Source: Anaerolineae bacterium
Lineage (GTDB): Bacteria > Chloroflexota > Anaerolineae > Anaerolineales > Anaerolineaceae
Length of the DNA stretch: 64,000 nucleotides
Direction: 5' to 3'
Assembly (NCBI GenBank): GCA_013178185.1
Contig: JABLXC010000005.1
Span: 1-64,000 of the forward strand
A model generated the notes under the pieces. That model was not told the origin of the DNA, did no database searches, and saw only the letters and a list, made by a program, of their open reading frames with translations. Position numbers and translations under genes: made by a program. The stretch's first letter is position 1. Every line of letters starts with the position of its first letter. Below, one piece after another: positions 45,220 to 54,729 of this stretch.

Positions 45220-46488
45220 ATGAAGAGCCAAACCAGGTTTTTGAAGCCAGTATTGATTTTTTTGGGGGCGATGACGTTCGTGTTGACCCTTTTGCTGGTT
45301 TCTTCGGAGACTCCTCTGGCGGCAGGGAAAAGCCTCTCTCCAGAGCAGGATGCTCCTCCCAGCAATGCTGAATGCCTTCTGTGCCATGAAAAAACGGATC
45401 AAGTCTTAAGTTTTTCGAATGGCGATACGGTTTCGATTACGATCCGGCCAGGCGATTATGGCAAGTCGGCGCACGGGCTCGAACTGATGACCTGTGTGAG
45501 CTGCCATAGCGACATCACAGGGTATCCGCATCCGGAAGTGGCCGCAAAAGATAGCCGTAAAGCATATAGTGCCTCATACCTTGGGATTTGTAGAGATTGT
45601 CATGGAGAGCAAGCCAGCCAGCTCAATGATAGTATTCATGGTGAGGCTCTGGCGACAGGCAACGAAAATGCTCCGCTTTGCACCGACTGTCATAATCCTC
45701 ACAGCCAACAGCCTGTGCGTGATGAAAAAGGTGGCCTGACGCTTTCGGGGCGACATGAAATTCCACAAACCTGCGCACGGTGCCACAGCCAGATTTTTGA
45801 TCAATATGCCCAGAGCGTGCATGGGATGGGCATCGTGGTGGAAAACAATCCAGATGCTCCGACCTGTACGGACTGTCACGGTGTGCATCAGATTGTTGAC
45901 CCGACGACGGCCCGGTTCAGGCTGCAATCGCCAGAAATGTGTTCAGATTGCCACACGAATGAAACAGTTATGGCGAAATATGGGCTTTCCACCAATGTGT
46001 TGAATACTTACGTGAGCGATTTTCACGGAACAACCGTTACATTGTTCGAAAAAACTTCGCCTGACCAGCCGACCAACAAAGCGGTTTGTTATGACTGCCA
46101 TGGGGTGCACGATATCCGTAGGACGGATGATCCGGAGAAAGGACTGCAAGTGAAGGAAAACTTGCTGCAAACCTGCAAACGCTGTCACCCCGATGCAACC
46201 GCAAACTTTCCGGATTCGTGGATGAGCCATTACATCCCCAACCCGGAGCGTTACCCGGTGGTTTATTATGTCAACCTCTTCTACAAATTCTTTATTCCCA
46301 CCGTTCTGGGCGGCATGGCGGTCTTTGTGGTCAGTGATTTTTCGCGCCGCATGCTAGAGCGCCGTAAAAAGCCGGTAGAGAAAACCCCTGCTGTCGAGGG
46401 CAAAGGATCGGCCAGCCAGGAAAGCTCAGAAGAGGGCTCCACCGGAGCGGTAGGTGAAAGTTCACCGCAGGAGGCGCGAGATGAGTGA
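45220..46488 (+). CDS. Nine-haem c-type cytochrome with C-terminal membrane anchor
   Basis: The 422-residue product has an N-terminal signal segment (about 8-28), nine CXXCH motifs between about 45 and 335 and a C-terminal helix (FYKFFIPTVLGGMAVFVV) followed by a charged tail, so the haem domain faces outward. Additional His residues next to haems (GVHQI, GVHDI, NPHSQ) would be axial ligands. ATG at 45220 follows GGAGGAG; the longer frame lacks that. Its stop overlaps the start of the b-type cytochrome gene, so the two are co-translated and probably one complex. Confidence 0.9.
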   Translation: MKSQTRFLKPVLIFLGAMTFVLTLLLVSSETPLAAGKSLSPEQDAPPSNAECLLCHEKTDQVLSFSNGDTVSITIRPGDYGKSAHGLELMTCVSCHSDITGYPHPEVAAKDSRKAYSASYLGICRDCHGEQASQLNDSIHGEALATGNENAPLCTDCHNPHSQQPVRDEKGGLTLSGRHEIPQTCARCHSQIFDQYAQSVHGMGIVVENNPDAPTCTDCHGVHQIVDPTTARFRLQSPEMCSDCHTNETVMAKYGLSTNVLNTYVSDFHGTTVTLFEKTSPDQPTNKAVCYDCHGVHDIRRTDDPEKGLQVKENLLQTCKRCHPDATANFPDSWMSHYIPNPERYPVVYYVNLFYKFFIPTVLGGMAVFVVSDFSRRMLERRKKPVEKTPAVEGKGSASQESSEEGSTGAVGESSPQEARDE

Positions 46489-47683
46489 GAATCCCCGGAC
46501 CTTCGTGCGCTTTGACGTTTTACGGCGGATCGAGCATATCCTATTAATTGTTTCTTTTTCAACGCTGGCGCTGACAGGGTTGCCGCAGAAGTTTCCGACG
46601 GCAAGCATTTCTATTTTTATTGTCAATTTGTTGGGTGGGATTGAAATGCTTCGTATCATCCATCGGGCAGCGGCTGTATTGTTTATGTTTGAGGCGATCT
46701 ACCATCTGGTAGACGCAGGATACCGTCTTTACGTGAAACGGGAGGAAGCAGATATGCTGCCCGGCCCCACCGACGTTCAGGATGCGTTGAAGGCTTTTCT
46801 CTATAATCTTGGGTTTGCTAAACACCGGCCTAAAATGGGTCGATTCAATTTCATTGAGAAAGCAGAATATTGGGCTGTGGTGTGGGGATTATTGATCATG
46901 GCGGTGACGGGGTTCATGTTGTGGAATCCCATTGCTACCACCACGGCTCTCCCTGGGCAGGCGATTCCAGCGGCAAAAGTAGCGCACGGCGCCGAGGCGG
47001 TCCTGGCTGTATTGGCTATTTTGATCTGGCATTTCTATTTCGTCCATCTTAAAAAGCTAAACCTGAGCATATTCACAGGCCGGATCTCGCTGGAGGAAAT
47101 GGAAGATGAACACGGCGCAGAATTGGAGAAGCTTTTGCAGGACGAGCAGAAGCCGAAAATTGCCCCGGAGACACTGAGAAAGCGAATGGCCATCTATTTT
47201 CCGGTGGCGACTGTGTTGTCGTTGGGCCTGTTATATGGGGTGTACCGCTTTGTTACCCTGGAACAAACGGCCATTACCACAATCCCGCCAGTAGAAAACC
47301 CGGTAGAAATCTATGCGCCGCAAACAGCTACGGCGGCGCCAACCCAAACCGCGAGCCCGCTTCCTGCGGCGACTTTACCCATTACGCCACCCCAAACCTC
47401 CGAAACCCCTGCCGCGTCTGTGCCTTCTTTCACGTGGGAAGAGGATATTGCAGGATTCGTGCAAACCTCTTGTAGCATGTGCCACGACTCGGGCGATGCA
47501 CTGGACCTGGGCAGCTATGCCGGGGTGATGAAAGCGAACGGCGTTGTTGCGCCCGGCGACCCTGAAAACAGCCTGCTGATTAAAAAGGTTGCGGACGGGA
47601 AACACCCGGGAGCGTTTACACCGGAACAGATAGAGCTTCTCACTGCATGGATCAATGCGGGCGCGCCTGAAAAAGCGCCATAA
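46481..47683 (+). CDS. b-type membrane cytochrome fused to a c-type haem domain
   Basis: The 400-residue protein has about five membrane helices up to residue 265, with His residues in HILLI, IIHRAA, YHLVDAG, KVAHGAE and WHFYFVH fit to bind two b haems as in formate dehydrogenase gamma/hydrogenase b subunits. A Thr/Pro-rich linker (about 285-325) leads to a small domain with CSMCHDSG, the twentieth CXXCH of the locus. It should pass quinol electrons to the nine-haem partner. ATG at 46481 follows GCAGGAGG and overlaps the upstream gene by 8 bases. Confidence 0.87.
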   Translation: MSENPRTFVRFDVLRRIEHILLIVSFSTLALTGLPQKFPTASISIFIVNLLGGIEMLRIIHRAAAVLFMFEAIYHLVDAGYRLYVKREEADMLPGPTDVQDALKAFLYNLGFAKHRPKMGRFNFIEKAEYWAVVWGLLIMAVTGFMLWNPIATTTALPGQAIPAAKVAHGAEAVLAVLAILIWHFYFVHLKKLNLSIFTGRISLEEMEDEHGAELEKLLQDEQKPKIAPETLRKRMAIYFPVATVLSLGLLYGVYRFVTLEQTAITTIPPVENPVEIYAPQTATAAPTQTASPLPAATLPITPPQTSETPAASVPSFTWEEDIAGFVQTSCSMCHDSGDALDLGSYAGVMKANGVVAPGDPENSLLIKKVADGKHPGAFTPEQIELLTAWINAGAPEKAP

Positions 47684-47710
47684 CATATTTTATGTAAAAT
47701 TTGCGCCTAT

Positions 47711-47742
47711 CTCCACCTTCTGATGAAGGTGGAGATTTTTTT
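47711..47742 (+). terminator. Intrinsic terminator of the cytochrome operon
   Basis: CTCCACCTTC (47711-47720) pairs with GAAGGTGGAG (47725-47734), a 10-bp stem with loop TGAT, followed by A then seven Ts. Confidence 0.93.
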
Positions 47743-47842
47743 GATTGGGGGGATAGGTATAATATGTACAAGAAATATTTCGAGGAAGGGATGAAACCCT
47801 CAGGGGAGTCCTTTTGTTAATTTCTGTGAAAAGGATTGGAAA

Positions 47843-48952
47843 ATGGCTAAACGGATCACAGTTGGATTTCCGAACATGATCAAAGAGGCAGGGGAGCGAC
47901 GGGCGTTTCTACCCAGTTTCATTCAAAAAACGGCCCGATATGCTGAGGTCTATCTGGCCGAAGGGTATGGCAGCCGGATGGGATTTTCCTTCGATGATTA
48001 TTGTCAGGGGAGTTCGCATGTTCATGAAGTCGAGCGGAAAGAGGCTTTTCAGAAAGACTTTGTGATTATTCTGCGAGCGCCTAATGAACACGAATACGAG
48101 TGGATGCGGCCGGGGGGCTGCCTGGTTTCGATGCTGCATTACCCCACACGACCAGCGAGGGTGCAAAAACTCAGAGCGCTTGGGATCAACGCTATCTCGC
48201 TCGATAGCATCATTGATGATTACAACCTGCGGCTGGTGGAAAATATGCGGGCGGTAGCCTGGAATGGGCTAGAGGCTGCCTTTGGCGTGCTGCAGAAAAA
48301 GTGGCCGGACTTGCTGCGCGATTCAGGAGAGCCGTTCAAGGTGGTCGTGTTGGGGACGGGGATGGTTGGAAAACACGCTGTTGAGGCAGCGACGAAGCTT
48401 GGAAACATCGAGTGGAATTTCAGGCATATCGAACTGGGCGGGCCTGGGGCGCTGGCCGTGAGCGTGGGGAGGAGCCTCTCAGCCGACGCAAGACAGATGG
48501 AAAAGATATTCAGGGATGCGGATGTGCTGGTTGATGCGACGCAGAGGCGTGATCCGTCGAAAGCGATTGTTCCCAATGACTGGATCTGCTGGCTGCCGGA
48601 GCACTGTGTAATCGCCGATCTCGCGGTGGATCCCTATTTATTGGATCATGATCCGCCGGTTGTGCGCAGCGTCGAGGGTATCCCGCAGGGGGATCTGAAT
48701 CAGTACATTTTTTATCCCGATGATCCCAAGTGGGATGAGGCCGTTCCTGCTCAAATCCCTTCAAAACACCGCCGTGTCACCGCCAGTTGTTATTCCTGGC
48801 CTGGGGTGCATCCCGAAGCCTGCATGGAGCTTTACGGGAGGCAACTGGAACCGCTGGTCGAAACCTTGCTGACCCGTCCTTACAAAGATCTGAGTTTATC
48901 TGGAGACTTTTTTGAAAGGGCGTTGGCACGGGCAAAGCTGCCCGATGGTTAA
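47843..48952 (+). CDS. Alanine-dehydrogenase-family NAD-dependent oxidoreductase
   Basis: The 369-residue protein resembles the AlaDH/PNT/N5-(carboxyethyl)ornithine synthase superfamily: an N-terminal substrate domain with RAPNEHEYEWMRPGGCLVSMLHYPTRP in pieces, then a Rossmann motif VVVLGTGMVGKHAV, and a DVLVDATQRRDP block. Substrate unknown. It is a paralogue of the convergent gene at 48949-50073, sharing SMLHYPTRP, LRxxGI.AISLDSI.DD..RLVEN.RAVAWNG and YSWPG. The two stop codons overlap. Confidence 0.75.
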   Translation: MAKRITVGFPNMIKEAGERRAFLPSFIQKTARYAEVYLAEGYGSRMGFSFDDYCQGSSHVHEVERKEAFQKDFVIILRAPNEHEYEWMRPGGCLVSMLHYPTRPARVQKLRALGINAISLDSIIDDYNLRLVENMRAVAWNGLEAAFGVLQKKWPDLLRDSGEPFKVVVLGTGMVGKHAVEAATKLGNIEWNFRHIELGGPGALAVSVGRSLSADARQMEKIFRDADVLVDATQRRDPSKAIVPNDWICWLPEHCVIADLAVDPYLLDHDPPVVRSVEGIPQGDLNQYIFYPDDPKWDEAVPAQIPSKHRRVTASCYSWPGVHPEACMELYGRQLEPLVETLLTRPYKDLSLSGDFFERALARAKLPDG

Positions 48953-50073
48953 GCCTTCCATTGGGAAAGCATTGCCCGGGCAATGGCGCGATGGAAGAAG
49001 TTGCCATTGGGCTTGATGTTTTTTACGCCGCCGCTCAACAGGATGGCGTTCAGGATGGGTTTGAGCTGCATCCCATACACTTCCATGCAATCTTTGGGTT
49101 TGATGCCAGGCCAGGAGTAGCAGGACACCGCATAGCGACGATGGGCGGTGTTGACCCAGGAGGGGATGGCGTCATAAGCGGGATCCTGGGGGGTGAAGAC
49201 ATACTGATCCAAATTCCCTTGCGGTATCCCTTCGATCCCTTTGATGGAGCGGATGTTCCCCGGGCTGCCATCGTAGGGATCCACCGAAAGGTCGAGCAGG
49301 ACGGCGTGGGAGCGCATCAGCGCGATCCAATTGTTGGGGATGACCGGCAGGCGGGGATCCGGTCTTTGAGTGGCGTCTACCAGAATATCGGTGTATTTTA
49401 AAATTTGGGTCATCACCTCGGTGTGGTTGGTAAGATCGTATTCGACGGCGGTGACCTGGACACCGGTGACACCCTTAGAAGCCAGGTATTTCCAATATTC
49501 TTCATTGCCGTAGCGAACGGCGGCCTGTATGGCATAACCGCCCACAGCGCCAGCCCCCATGACGGTTACTTTGATCGGGTAGCGGTGCGGGTCTTCGATG
49601 CCGGGGGGCGGGTAGTGAGCCCGTAGCGTCTGGAAAGCAACGTCTACCCCGTTCCAGGCGACAGCGCGTAAGTTCTCGACCAGCCGTTTACCGAGGTCGT
49701 CTTTGATGGAATCGAGCGAGATGGCTTCTATTCCCTGGGAGCGCAAAAAGTCAACCCGAACCGGGCGGGTGGGGTAGTGTAGCATGGAGATCAAACAACT
49801 GCCGGGGCGCATCAAGCGGATGAGGTTGTCGCCGGGGTAGCGCAGGACGAGCACGATATCCTGCTGGTAAGCCTCTTCCAATGAGGCGAGCTTAAGGTGA
49901 GGATGCTTGAGGGGATAGTCTGATTCGACAAGCTCCATCCCCGAACCATACGTCCGTTCCAGAACAACCTGAGCGTTATGAGAGAGAAGATCCTCAACAA
50001 AATCGGGAAGAAAGTCCCGTCGTTCCCCTTCTTCCAGGTGCATACGCGGCAAACCGATTGAGATCCTCTTCAT
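48949..50073 (-). CDS. Alanine-dehydrogenase-family oxidoreductase (paralogue)
   Basis: The 374-residue second copy starts at ATG 50073, after AAGGAACCAGGG; the longer frame to 50112 lacks a ribosome site. It has the same domain plan: N-terminal domain with SMLHYPTRPVRVDFLRSQGI, Rossmann motif VTVMGAGAVGGYAIQAA, and DILVDATQRPDPRLPVIPN. Position tail to tail with its paralogue suggests an inverted duplication, now diverged. Substrate unknown; amino acids or opine-like compounds are the family norm. Confidence 0.75.
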   Translation of the reverse strand: MKRISIGLPRMHLEEGERRDFLPDFVEDLLSHNAQVVLERTYGSGMELVESDYPLKHPHLKLASLEEAYQQDIVLVLRYPGDNLIRLMRPGSCLISMLHYPTRPVRVDFLRSQGIEAISLDSIKDDLGKRLVENLRAVAWNGVDVAFQTLRAHYPPPGIEDPHRYPIKVTVMGAGAVGGYAIQAAVRYGNEEYWKYLASKGVTGVQVTAVEYDLTNHTEVMTQILKYTDILVDATQRPDPRLPVIPNNWIALMRSHAVLLDLSVDPYDGSPGNIRSIKGIEGIPQGNLDQYVFTPQDPAYDAIPSWVNTAHRRYAVSCYSWPGIKPKDCMEVYGMQLKPILNAILLSGGVKNIKPNGNFFHRAIARAMLSQWKA

Positions 50074-50417
50074 CCCTGGTTCCTTTTTTCTATGATAGCA
50101 TATCTTGTTCAAATGGCGTTCTGTTTTTCCAGCATGGCTGAGTTTTATGCCCGCTGAATTTTACCCGAAGGCTTTTTCCCATCGAAGATGTGCACTCGAT
50201 AAATAAGGGGTCTTCCCGAACCGCAAAACCTATCCGCGCTACAGAAGACAAAACGAAGCCTGAAGCAAGCAAGGCAGAGCTGGTGTACCTTTGCAGTGTT
50301 AGACGTGAGTCCTGCCTGGGAAAGAGATGGCTTTTGTCCATTGTTCAGAACCATTTATCTATCATATAATGGTGTTCAGTGAGCATTAAACATATTCGCT
50401 GACGATCAGGATGAGCT
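50074..50417. other. Spacer with no recognised gene
   Basis: This 344-base gap separates two divergent genes. A minus-strand frame of about 70 codons (50145-50354) resembles no family I know. TATAAT occurs at 50365-50370, 48 bases before the downstream start. Confidence 0.35.
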
Positions 50418-51569
50418 ATGAAAAAATTTGACGTTATTATTATTGGCGGGGGTTTTTTGGGGCTTTCGACTGCCTATCACCTTTCTAAAGCTGGCGTGAA
50501 GACGCTGGTGTTGGATAAGGGCGATCTAGGAGGGGGCACTTCGGCGGCATGCTCGGGCCGCGCCCAGGTTTGTGAGGGTCATCTTGATCCATTAAATCTC
50601 ATGCTGATCAAAGAAGGACTGAAACGCCACGAGACGCTGGAGGAAGAACTGGAGATGTCGTATGAGTGGCATCGTTTTGGTTTGTTTTTGATCATCCGGA
50701 CGGAAGAATTATGGCGGCGCTGGCAGGAACGCTCCGAAATTCTGACGAAATCCGGCATTCCGACCGAAGTGGTGGATCGCGCCGCGCTGCAGAGGGCAGA
50801 ACCTGCCATGAACACCGAAGGTTTACTTGGAGCGGCTTATTCGGTGGAGGGCCTGTTGAACCCACTTTTGTTCACCCGGGCGTACGCCAGGGCAGCAGAA
50901 CGTTACGGGGCGGAGATCTGCTCTCACGCCGAGGTGATTGGCATGGAAGTCCAGAACGGCCAGGTGACGACGGTGCGGACGGCGAAGGAAACGTATGCTG
51001 CGGGTGCGGTTGCGGTGATGGCAGGGGCTTGGACGCCGGTGGTCACCCGCCTGGCGGGGGTGGAGGTTCCGGTGCGGCACACCCATGCCGAGGCGCTGGT
51101 GACCGAACCGTTGCCGCCTGTCATTCATAATACAATCGAGCTCTCAGATTTTTACGAAACAATTCATGGAAAACAACAAGCGGTGGCGATTGGTTTTGGT
51201 CCCGAACCAAACGGAACCCTTGTGATCACTGAAGCGGTGACGATGACCGATAGGCTGCACCAGGGCGTCAGCCATTGGGGGTTGAGCAATATCGCCGTAG
51301 AGATGATCAGGCTCTTTCCGTTTCTGGCAAAGACGCGGGTGGTGCGAAGCTGGGGAAGGCCGACCTCATTCACGCCGGATGAAGAACCGATCATTAGCTG
51401 GGCGCCGCAGGTCAGGAACCTGTTCATTGCCACCAGTATGGTCGAGACGATCACAGCAGTGCCGCTGGTAAGCGAGTGGATGGCATTGATGATGCGGCGA
51501 GAAACGCCGCCGGTGGATATGGATCGGTACTCCCTTGCTCGTTTTGCTGGCGGGTGGAGCTGGCACTAG
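50418..51569 (+). CDS. FAD-dependent DAO-family oxidoreductase
   Basis: The 383-residue flavoenzyme has FAD-binding DVIIIGGGFLGLSTAYHLSKAG at the N-terminus and LRxx-type sugar-binding end TSMVETITAVPLVSEWMA. It resembles sarcosine oxidase beta or D-amino-acid dehydrogenases, oxidising a secondary or D-amine. The substrate is not determinable. Neighbours are alanine-dehydrogenase-like and lactate-permease-like genes, compatible with amino-acid catabolism. Confidence 0.85.
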   Translation: MKKFDVIIIGGGFLGLSTAYHLSKAGVKTLVLDKGDLGGGTSAACSGRAQVCEGHLDPLNLMLIKEGLKRHETLEEELEMSYEWHRFGLFLIIRTEELWRRWQERSEILTKSGIPTEVVDRAALQRAEPAMNTEGLLGAAYSVEGLLNPLLFTRAYARAAERYGAEICSHAEVIGMEVQNGQVTTVRTAKETYAAGAVAVMAGAWTPVVTRLAGVEVPVRHTHAEALVTEPLPPVIHNTIELSDFYETIHGKQQAVAIGFGPEPNGTLVITEAVTMTDRLHQGVSHWGLSNIAVEMIRLFPFLAKTRVVRSWGRPTSFTPDEEPIISWAPQVRNLFIATSMVETITAVPLVSEWMALMMRRETPPVDMDRYSLARFAGGWSWH

Positions 51570-51640
51570 GCTTCAAGGATGTAAAAATAAAGGGGTTCAC
51601 TTCACTGAAAAGCCGCCCTTTTTGTGTTGGATCCCTGACG

Positions 51641-53149
51641 CTAGGAAAACTGGCTGAGCGCCAGCGTTGCGGCGCCGATCAGGAGGCCAATGACCAAGCC
51701 ATACAGGAGGGTAATACGTAGTACCTCACCATCGCGCCCTTTAAGGCCGACCGTGCTGCAACCGACGATGATTTTAGCGGGAGCGACCATACTACCCAAG
51801 GAACCCCCGGCGGTCTGAGCAGCCAGCAGCCAGCGGGGGTCCAATCCCAACAGGATGGCAGCGTTTTTTTGCAAGGAAGCGAAAAGAACATTGGAGTTGT
51901 TGTTGCTACCGGTCGCGAAGGCTCCTAACATACCTACCAGTGGAGAGACCAGGGGATATGCCATTTGCATGACGGCGCTCAACCCCTGCGCCAGGAGGAG
52001 GGTCATGCCGCAGTGATCCATCAGCGTGGAGAGGCCGACCGTAGCGATGACCCCCAGGCTGGCGTGGCCTGCGGAAGCAACCGTCCGGCGTGTAACTTGC
52101 CGCCAGCTGCCTTTGGGGAGGAGGTTAAACAAGCGGTACAGTCGGTAAGAAAAGAAAGCAGCCGCCGAGATGGGCGCGCCGGGATGTAGGAAAAAGCGGA
52201 AAATTGTACCAGGCCCAGCGGGCGTCAGGAAGCCTTGAGAGGTTTCTACCTGCGGGAAGAGGGGGATCCAAGCGATTTTAAACAGGGCAGTGTGAAGCGG
52301 CCCTGGCAGGGTTATCAGCACTGTGGCGAAGACCAGCCCGCCATAGCTGGATAAGGCCCCTTTGAGAGGAGTGAAGGCACTTGATTCTGTGGCCGGAGCG
52401 CTGAGGTTGCGATTAAACCATAATCCTGCCAGCAACCCCGCCAACCCGGCGATCAAGGCAGCCAGGGGGATCAGGCCGCTTGTCGCCATGCTGTATTGAA
52501 CGGTTGCCATCAGGGCGGCGATGAGAACAACCTTTGGCCAGATGCGCCGCTGGCCGAGGATCATGGAAGCTGCCAGGCCGCACAACAGGCAGGCAATCCC
52601 CAGGATGGCGGCAGCCGGTCCGGCCAGAAGGCGGCTTTCCATCTGTACGATCCCTGTCAATGTCTGAAATACCATCCCCATGCCACCAAACGAGACAGCC
52701 CACGAATGCCCGACGGCGACGGCTGCAACGGCCCTTGCCGATGAGACGCCAACTCCCACAAGCATGGGCGCAACGATCGCGACCGGGATGCCAAACCCAG
52801 CCATACCCTCCAGGAACCCGCCGAAAGCCCAGGCCATCAGCACCAGCAGTAATCCGCGGTCGCGGATCGAAGCTTCTAGCCAGAGCGCAATAGCCTGGAT
52901 GCCGCCCGCCTGATTCACGATGTGGAAGAGGAATAGCGCCGACCAGAGCACGAGGATCACGTAAAGTGAAAGCAGCAGCCCTTTGATCTGCGAGACCCAC
53001 CAGACCTGAAAGGTCATTCCAAAGAACAGCGTTGCAATCAAGACGCCAGCCAGCCAGCCGGCCAGCCCGGCAAGATGACCACCCCAACGAAATCCCAGCA
53101 TCAGCGCAAGGATCAGAAGAATTGGGAAAAAAGCCAGGAAATAATTCAT
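51641..53149 (-). CDS. L-lactate permease (LctP)-family transporter
   Basis: The 502-residue membrane protein has about 12 helices. AWAFGGFLEGMAGFGIPVAIVAP, GHSWAVSFGG and LLGLDPRWLLAAQTAGGSLGSMVAP are family blocks for lactate/glycolate permeases. The GGxLGSM end and FGIP motif are the best evidence. Substrate could be lactate, glycolate or a relative. Single gene on the minus strand. Confidence 0.87.
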   Translation of the reverse strand: MNYFLAFFPILLILALMLGFRWGGHLAGLAGWLAGVLIATLFFGMTFQVWWVSQIKGLLLSLYVILVLWSALFLFHIVNQAGGIQAIALWLEASIRDRGLLLVLMAWAFGGFLEGMAGFGIPVAIVAPMLVGVGVSSARAVAAVAVGHSWAVSFGGMGMVFQTLTGIVQMESRLLAGPAAAILGIACLLCGLAASMILGQRRIWPKVVLIAALMATVQYSMATSGLIPLAALIAGLAGLLAGLWFNRNLSAPATESSAFTPLKGALSSYGGLVFATVLITLPGPLHTALFKIAWIPLFPQVETSQGFLTPAGPGTIFRFFLHPGAPISAAAFFSYRLYRLFNLLPKGSWRQVTRRTVASAGHASLGVIATVGLSTLMDHCGMTLLLAQGLSAVMQMAYPLVSPLVGMLGAFATGSNNNSNVLFASLQKNAAILLGLDPRWLLAAQTAGGSLGSMVAPAKIIVGCSTVGLKGRDGEVLRITLLYGLVIGLLIGAATLALSQFS

Positions 53150-53241
53150 GCTTGCTATTTTATCCTGGCTGTCGATTTTTGGGAAAAAACAAGGTTGTCT
53201 TTGATGAGACTTTCAGACCGGCGCGATTGATTTCGCGATGC

Positions 53242-54726
53242 TTATTGCTCTTTCAGGACCATCCTGCCGCCTTCTCCCTGAATAAAAGAGAGTGGGCCCT
53301 GGGGAACTCGGCTGTCAATTACCAGGGCGCGGTCGTCCATAGCTTCCCATATGACCTGAAAGGGCGCTTTGCCAGCCACCCATTTTTCAACAATCACAGC
53401 GCCATGTCCAGGCAGGATGGTGAAGATAATTTTCCGGGGATCGTCGGGATGGATGAGCGCCTGCGAACGCGCAAAGGCGCTGATAATGGCGCTGGCCTGA
53501 GCTTCGGTCGAGCACGAGACCGGAAAATGGTAGTAAGCGGGATCGAGAAAAACATGCTCAACCAGTGCGGGGTCAAAAGCTCGCACGCCGCGGTGACCGT
53601 GCAGCTTGGAACGCGCTACTGGCACTTCCTTTTGATATTTCCAGCTTTCTCCAAGCCAGATCGTGGGAAGGAGGCGGTCCATGCCGACCATTTCGACCGC
53701 TTCTGTGGAGGGCGGGTCGTTGCGTTTTCCTTCCACATGACGGATGACGGCGCCTTTGCCATCTGGGCGCATTGCCTGGATAACTGATAGCTCGTCCTCA
53801 GTTAACTGGCCTTTATCCACCGGCCGGGCGCTGCCGGTGATGGTGGCTACCATGGCGCTCAATTCCGCATCCCAAGTGGCGAAGCAGCCCTCGCTGTACT
53901 GGCTTGCAATGGCGCCGTTCAGGGCGGGGACGTTCACCAGATTGGCGATTTCGACCATGCGGGTGAAAAACTGTCGGCGGCCCAACTCCTGCCCGGCGCG
54001 TAGCATCGCAGATGGTGTCTCAAGCGCGCGCCAACGCTCCAGCGGGATGGTCTCTCCAGCGACCTCGTGCTGGGTAACCTCGTGGGTGCTGACGGCAGTG
54101 ACGACGCGCAGGACGAGGTCCTGATAGAACGCTTTATGGTCGGCTGCGCTGGTGCGTGGATAGGCGCCCACTAGGTCGAAAGTGTAGGCTTCTTCCGGAT
54201 GGTGCTCGCCGATGACCAGGATGACGCGGATGCACATGGTCTGAGATTGTACCAGGCGCACCAGCGAGAGGATAGGACCCGCCCGGCGGCCCTGTTCGTA
54301 AAGGGTCAGATAGGCGTTCGGCGCCAGGCCGGGAAAATCATAGTCAGCCGGATCCGGTTCCGGTCTGGTAAGCGCTTTCTGAAAGTGCGCCAGCAGGCTG
54401 TCGAATTGGGGGCGCGGGATGGCGACCAGGGTGAAGACCGTCGGGTTGTGTTCCAACGAAAAGCGGCGGCGGGCAGTGAACATGAGCGCTTGTCGCCATT
54501 CCACGGGTTGATTGAACTGGGCGGTGGTGAGGAGGACATCCACGGTGCCGTGCGGGCGGTCGAGTACGATATGCCCATCCGCTTTGAACTGAGACAAGAG
54601 CTTTCTGCTGACTTCCTGCGTGAGCGGATTGACCGGTCCCGGCTGGAAGGCAATAGCGATCCGACGCAGCCAGGAATGAGGCTGCCGGTGCAAAGTGACA
54701 GGGGGCGTCATTTTGTCCGTGATCAT
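53242..54726 (-). CDS. Uncharacterised conserved-looking protein
   Basis: The 494-residue protein has no family I recognise. It has no signal peptide or membrane helix and no Walker, Rossmann or metal motif that I can see. Codon use resembles neighbours, the reading frame is long and clean, and it ends three bases from the stop-start junction with an SDR gene upstream on the same strand, so it is real. The C-terminal half carries a His- and Glu-bearing region (VEHVFLDPAYYHFPV, KIIFTILPGHGAVIVEKW). Probably operonic with the SDR. Confidence 0.7.
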   Translation of the reverse strand: MITDKMTPPVTLHRQPHSWLRRIAIAFQPGPVNPLTQEVSRKLLSQFKADGHIVLDRPHGTVDVLLTTAQFNQPVEWRQALMFTARRRFSLEHNPTVFTLVAIPRPQFDSLLAHFQKALTRPEPDPADYDFPGLAPNAYLTLYEQGRRAGPILSLVRLVQSQTMCIRVILVIGEHHPEEAYTFDLVGAYPRTSAADHKAFYQDLVLRVVTAVSTHEVTQHEVAGETIPLERWRALETPSAMLRAGQELGRRQFFTRMVEIANLVNVPALNGAIASQYSEGCFATWDAELSAMVATITGSARPVDKGQLTEDELSVIQAMRPDGKGAVIRHVEGKRNDPPSTEAVEMVGMDRLLPTIWLGESWKYQKEVPVARSKLHGHRGVRAFDPALVEHVFLDPAYYHFPVSCSTEAQASAIISAFARSQALIHPDDPRKIIFTILPGHGAVIVEKWVAGKAPFQVIWEAMDDRALVIDSRVPQGPLSFIQGEGGRMVLKEQ

Positions 54727-54729
54727 GGG

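Noticed and set aside
50145-50354. Minus-strand frame of about 70 codons in the 50-kb spacer
   Set aside because: No ribosome site, Cys/Arg-rich shadow-like composition, and no known family.
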